40,324 nt of DNA from a virus. How positions within the stretch are numbered: the stretch's first letter is position 1; the number at the start of each line of letters is the position of its first letter. Positions 37,963 through 40,324 of this stretch are shown in pieces. Made by a program: the position numbers and the translations under genes. The stretch covers positions 1-40,324 of IMG/VR virus record IMGVR_UViG_3300017989_000211. One strand, written 5' to 3'. The notes below the pieces were generated by a model. That model was not told where the DNA came from. It saw nothing but the letters and a program-made list of their open reading frames with translations, and searched no databases.

Positions 37963-39093
37963 ATGACCCTCCCGAATTGGAACGACAGTCAGTATCTGGA
38001 CGAGCTCTCGACCCTCGAGGTCGACCAGTTCCAGGCCGTGAGCAACGTGCCCAAGCTTCCGGGGATCCTCAACCCCGACGACGCCGACACCTGCAAGTGC
38101 GCGATCGTGGGAAACACGGCGGTCATGGAGGACCTGGCCAACGACGAGCTGATCTTCTCCTCCTACCGGCTTTTCGACGAGATGCACAATCTGAGCATCG
38201 ATTTCACGGCGCTTCCGACCGGGACCTACAACGTTTACGTCGACGCCTACGAGCCGACCGTGGACGCCGGCCATCCCAACGAGAAGTACACCGCGTTTCT
38301 CATGGCGCAGGTCGCGGCCGTTGACGAGAGCCGCTACCTCAAACTCTACGAGGTCGATTGGGACCTGCCCACCACCACGCTGAACAACCTGGTTGACTGC
38401 CGCGACGGGAAGTTCGGGATCATCGACGCCTCGCTCGGGCTGCGCGGGGACTACGACACCATCGAGATCGGCGCGGACTCGGGCAAAAAGATCATAAACA
38501 TCGCGGGCCAGGGCGAGATCAACTTCGTGGATCGGGGGACCATCAGCCTCCAGTGCGCGGGCGCGGCCGACGGGATCAAGATCGACTGCGACTCAAATTC
38601 GGGCATCGCAATCGACCTGGACGGGGGCTACGGGATCTACGCGGACCAGGACGGCGGGAACGCAATCTACATCGACAACGACGGGAACGCGGCCTCGATT
38701 TACATCGACACCTCCAGCACTGGCACGGCGTTGTCTATTAACACGGCCAGTGCTGTGGGCCTTTTTGTTTTAAACGGCGGAACGGCAAATTCAATCGAAA
38801 CGCACAACAACGGGGCATCGAGCGGCGACGGGATTTTCGTATCACATAGCGGTTCCGGCGACGGAATCCGCGTGGACCAGGACGGCGCTGGAAACGGCAT
38901 CGAGATCGACAACGCCGGGGCCAACGCGGACCTCACCTTCGTCAACGGCAGCGGCACCGGCCCGGACATTCAGCTACGGGACCGGGTCGCAAACCCGACC
39001 ACCGCATTCGTCGCCGGGGCCCTGGCCAGCGTGAACGGCAAGCTGATGTACTACACCGGCGCGGCGTGGGTCGTGGCCGGAACCCAGGTGTAG
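37963..39093 (+). CDS. Tail fibre / receptor-binding protein with beta-helix repeats
   Basis: A 376-residue protein. The first about 150 residues form the baseplate-attached part. Residues about 165-330 carry short repeated units of the form DGIxIDxDG or GNAIYIDNDG, which should stack as a beta helix. The C-terminus (ASVNGKLMYYTGAAWVVAG) resembles the end of many phage fibre proteins. A stretch at 38700-38850 is less GC-rich and has a terminator-like hairpin (38716-38754, then T run), which may mark segment exchange. There is no downstream fibre chaperone. The TAG stop is in the next repeat. Confidence 0.75.
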   Translation: MTLPNWNDSQYLDELSTLEVDQFQAVSNVPKLPGILNPDDADTCKCAIVGNTAVMEDLANDELIFSSYRLFDEMHNLSIDFTALPTGTYNVYVDAYEPTVDAGHPNEKYTAFLMAQVAAVDESRYLKLYEVDWDLPTTTLNNLVDCRDGKFGIIDASLGLRGDYDTIEIGADSGKKIINIAGQGEINFVDRGTISLQCAGAADGIKIDCDSNSGIAIDLDGGYGIYADQDGGNAIYIDNDGNAASIYIDTSSTGTALSINTASAVGLFVLNGGTANSIETHNNGASSGDGIFVSHSGSGDGIRVDQDGAGNGIEIDNAGANADLTFVNGSGTGPDIQLRDRVANPTTAFVAGALASVNGKLMYYTGAAWVVAGTQV

Positions 39094-39117
39094 GGGCGTA
39101 TGGCCAAAAGCCCCTAC
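39090..39117. repeat. GTAG-headed palindrome, degenerate TATGGCCATA core
   Basis: gtaggggcgtatggcc then aaaagcccctac. The TAG at 39091-39093 is the stop of the fibre gene. Confidence 0.75.
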
Positions 39118-39134
39118 AAATCAGGAGGGACGGG

Positions 39135-39461
39135 ATGAATCTGCGCGATCAAATCGCGGTCCGGATGACGGCGCTGAAAAAACGCTACGAGGAGCAGGAG
39201 GAAGAGCGGCGGGCGTTGCGCAAGCGACTGGAGGCCGTGACGCTGTCGATCGAACAGACGCGCGGCCGGTACACGGAGCTGGACGATCTGCTCAAGGAGG
39301 CAAGTGGCGGGCAGTCGGTGGAGGAGGGCAAAGGAAAGCCCGTATCCCTGAGGAATCCTGCGCAGCAGGGTGTCTCGAAGGGCGGGCTTGGCGAACCAAC
39401 GGAGGGCGGCGGCGGTGAGACGGTGGATGATTTACGCGGCGATAATGGCGATCGCGGTTAG
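39135..39461 (+). CDS. Small coiled-coil protein near the right end
   Basis: A 108-residue protein. The first 55 residues are a charged coiled coil (RYEEQEEERRALRKRLEAVT). The later part is repeat-encoded (SLRNPAQQGVSKGGLGEP from an element at 39346-39382) and then low complexity. AGGAGGG precedes ATG 39135. Function unknown. Confidence 0.6.
   Translation: MNLRDQIAVRMTALKKRYEEQEEERRALRKRLEAVTLSIEQTRGRYTELDDLLKEASGGQSVEEGKGKPVSLRNPAQQGVSKGGLGEPTEGGGGETVDDLRGDNGDRG
39346..39382 (+). repeat. CCCTGAGGA...TCTCGAAGGG element with CCTGCGCAGCAGG core
   Basis: Same ends as the element at 11665 but a different palindromic core. In frame in the 39135 gene. Confidence 0.7.
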
Positions 39462-39885
39462 CATCGCGCTCGCGGGGGCGTATGGCCATACGCCCCTACC
39501 GAAAACGGACGGGGCCAACTCAATCTCCTTCCTCTCCGGCTCGATCGGCGGGTCGGTGTGGGAGGATTGGGGCGCGGGCCTGGAGCTGCTCCTCGAGGCC
39601 GAGCTCTCGCGCGGTCTCGTCATCCATGTCCCGCGCCATCACAGGCACGTGCTCGAGGCCCTCGGCGCGGGCGGCGAGCAGGCGCCGCTTGCCGGCCACC
39701 ACCTCGAGGCCGTGGCCGTCTACCGGGCGCACGAGCAGGGGGCAGAGGATCCCGCGGGATCGGATCGAGGCGCGGAGCTCCTCGAGCTCGGTGGGGCTGG
39801 GATCCTTCCGAGGGTTGAGCGGGGAAACGGTGAGCTCGGAGAGCTCCACCAGAAAGGCACCCGGGGCGGGGGGTGCGTCGGATAG
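39415..39885 (+). CDS. Small membrane or secreted phage protein, running on into flanking DNA
   Basis: GTG 39415 (GGAGGG upstream) starts a product with a hydrophobic N-terminus (MIYAAIMAIAVSIALAGAYG) in which a palindrome at 39473-39499 encodes GAYGHTPLP. About the first 50 residues look like phage coding sequence. After about 39570 the frame is antisense to the ParB-like gene and has no protein-like character, so it probably runs over the phage end. Only the N-terminal part is likely biologically meaningful. Confidence 0.4.
   Translation: MRRWMIYAAIMAIAVSIALAGAYGHTPLPKTDGANSISFLSGSIGGSVWEDWGAGLELLLEAELSRGLVIHVPRHHRHVLEALGAGGEQAPLAGHHLEAVAVYRAHEQGAEDPAGSDRGAELLELGGAGILPRVERGNGELGELHQKGTRGGGCVG
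39473..39499 (-). repeat. Palindrome with TATGGCCATA core near the right end
   Basis: cgggggcgtatggccatacgcccctac with the GTAG head on the minus strand. Confidence 0.75.
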
Positions 39886-39894
39886 CAAGGTCAT
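39520..39894 (-). CDS. ParB N-terminal-domain protein, probably truncated
   Basis: A 124-residue protein, start at 39894 with GGGAGGT upstream. Residues 15-107 match the ParB/Spo0J nuclease-like N-domain: LSELTVSPLNPRK, IRSRGILCPLLVRP, EVVAGKRRLLAARAEGLEHVPV and ARELGLEEQLQA. In complete ParB proteins this last motif continues (ENLQRxxL...EEA) into a helix-turn-helix domain; here it stops and a short unrelated tail follows. This suggests truncation near 39574, perhaps by the phage insertion. Stand-alone N-domain proteins also exist in mobile elements. Confidence 0.65.
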   Translation of the reverse strand: MTLLSDAPPAPGAFLVELSELTVSPLNPRKDPSPTELEELRASIRSRGILCPLLVRPVDGHGLEVVAGKRRLLAARAEGLEHVPVMARDMDDETARELGLEEQLQARAPILPHRPADRAGEEGD

Positions 39895-40033
39895 GGGGTC
39901 ACCTCCCAATGGGGTCGAAGAGAACCGGGGCAAGGTAGCGCGCGCCGGCCCGGGGTGCACGTGGAAATGGGAGAGGCCGGGCAGGCGCTCGAGAGCACCC
40001 ACCCGGCCTCGGGACTACGTGGGCATTCGGGGC

Positions 40034-40324
40034 TTACGCCATGATCGCCGGGATGGCCTGCAGGGCGCCGAGCAGGATCTCGCGGAGGGAGCTCTGCACG
40101 GCCTCGGCCGTCTTGATCGCGCCGGCGGCCCGGAGATTCTGGATCCGCGCGGCCAGGATGCCGTGGTGCTTGTCGGTGGGCTTGGCGCCGGAGATCCCGG
40201 CCACGAGCAGCTCGGCCGCACTCAGGGCCACGTCGTGGATCCGGGCCACGAGCTCCTCCCCGGTCTCGCCGGCGTCCTCGGCCACGTCCCTGAGCTTGGC
40301 CTCGAGGAGCTCGCCCAGGCCGTA
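40034..40324 (-). CDS. Helical protein of unknown function (partial, runs off the window)
   Basis: The minus-strand frame is open to the window edge (96 residues visible) and ends at TAA 40034-40036. The product is helical with a central part KPTDKHHGILAARIQNLRAA, then AEAVQSSLREILLGALQAIP. It lies upstream of and in the same direction as the ParB-like gene, separated by 140 bases that contain an inverted repeat (gaggccggg/cccggcctc). I do not recognise the family. Confidence 0.55.
   Translation of the reverse strand, partial: YGLGELLEAKLRDVAEDAGETGEELVARIHDVALSAAELLVAGISGAKPTDKHHGILAARIQNLRAAGAIKTAEAVQSSLREILLGALQAIPAIMA

Noticed and set aside
186-39522. Exact Mu-type ends (TG at 186, CA at 39522) as att sites
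   Set aside because: The five bases outside the two ends differ and no convincing shared terminal sequence was found, so exact ends are not claimed.
36000-39600. Invertible fibre segment and Gin/Mom-Com genes expected near the right end of Mu
   Set aside because: No recombinase, no inverted repeat flanking fibre segments and no mom or com homologue were seen.
1-40324. tRNA, rRNA or integrase-type attachment genes
   Set aside because: No cloverleaf-like tRNA sequence or ribosomal RNA was recognised, and the element uses a DDE transposase, not an integrase.

Overview
The window is an almost complete Mu-like (transposable, contractile-tailed) prophage in GC-rich DNA, with a short piece of other DNA at each edge. 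The host is probably Gram-negative: several encoded proteins have lipoprotein or inner-membrane signals and the lysis cassette contains membrane-anchored coiled-coil proteins. The many REP-like and heptanucleotide repeats and the codon bias suit a GC-rich deltaproteobacterial-type or candidate-phylum genome, but the sequence does not fix the lineage.

Layout. 1-150 is the end of a sugar-nucleotide epimerase gene (host). 151-700 is AT-rich, non-coding, and carries direct repeats that may be phage-end or operator sites. 701-2169 (minus strand) is the immunity operon: an XRE repressor, a secreted nuclease lipoprotein and a small membrane protein. 2153-2400 holds the divergent early promoter and a leader with two competing RNA stems. 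2386-13767 (plus) is the early/middle region: transposase A, target-selection ATPase B, Gam-like DNA-end protector, many small orphan genes, a thymidylate-synthase-fold enzyme, a Dam-like DNA methyltransferase, a replication-type protein, a minimal glycyl-radical peptide, a GemA-like protein and an excisionase-like HTH protein. 13800-13960 has a possible promoter and a strong terminator-like hairpin. 14014-16549 is the lysis and pre-terminase region. 16546-25558 is the packaging and head module (small and large terminase, portal, F-like head protein, protease with nested scaffold, decoration proteins, major capsid). 25606-39093 is the tail module (DUF1320, gpG, DUF1834, sheath, tube, frameshifted chaperone, tape measure, DNA-circulation protein N, hub P, spike gp45, gp46, gp47, gp48, fibre). 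39135-39570 holds the last phage genes. From about 39520 to the edge are two minus-strand genes of a different locus, one a ParB-like gene that looks truncated.

How it works together. Repressor and early genes diverge from about 2170. A, B and Gam carry out and protect replicative transposition. The late region follows the Mu gene order closely, so the element looks capable of making virions: none of the core structural genes is visibly broken.

The most unusual property is heavy invasion by small repeats. About twenty GTAG-headed palindromes share a constant outer shell but have at least six different inner cores. They sit exactly in intercistronic gaps, and in six cases the TAG of the head is the stop codon of the upstream gene. 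Two classes of heptanucleotide arrays and a third CCTTCGA...CTCAGG element lie at gene junctions or inside genes, in frame, including in the portal, head, protease, tail-chaperone and replication genes. Other points of interest are the leader switch, the stand-alone glycyl-radical module, the nuclease lipoprotein in the immunity operon, a lectin-like domain fused to gp48, and an extra repeat-bearing, signal-anchored protein in the head module.
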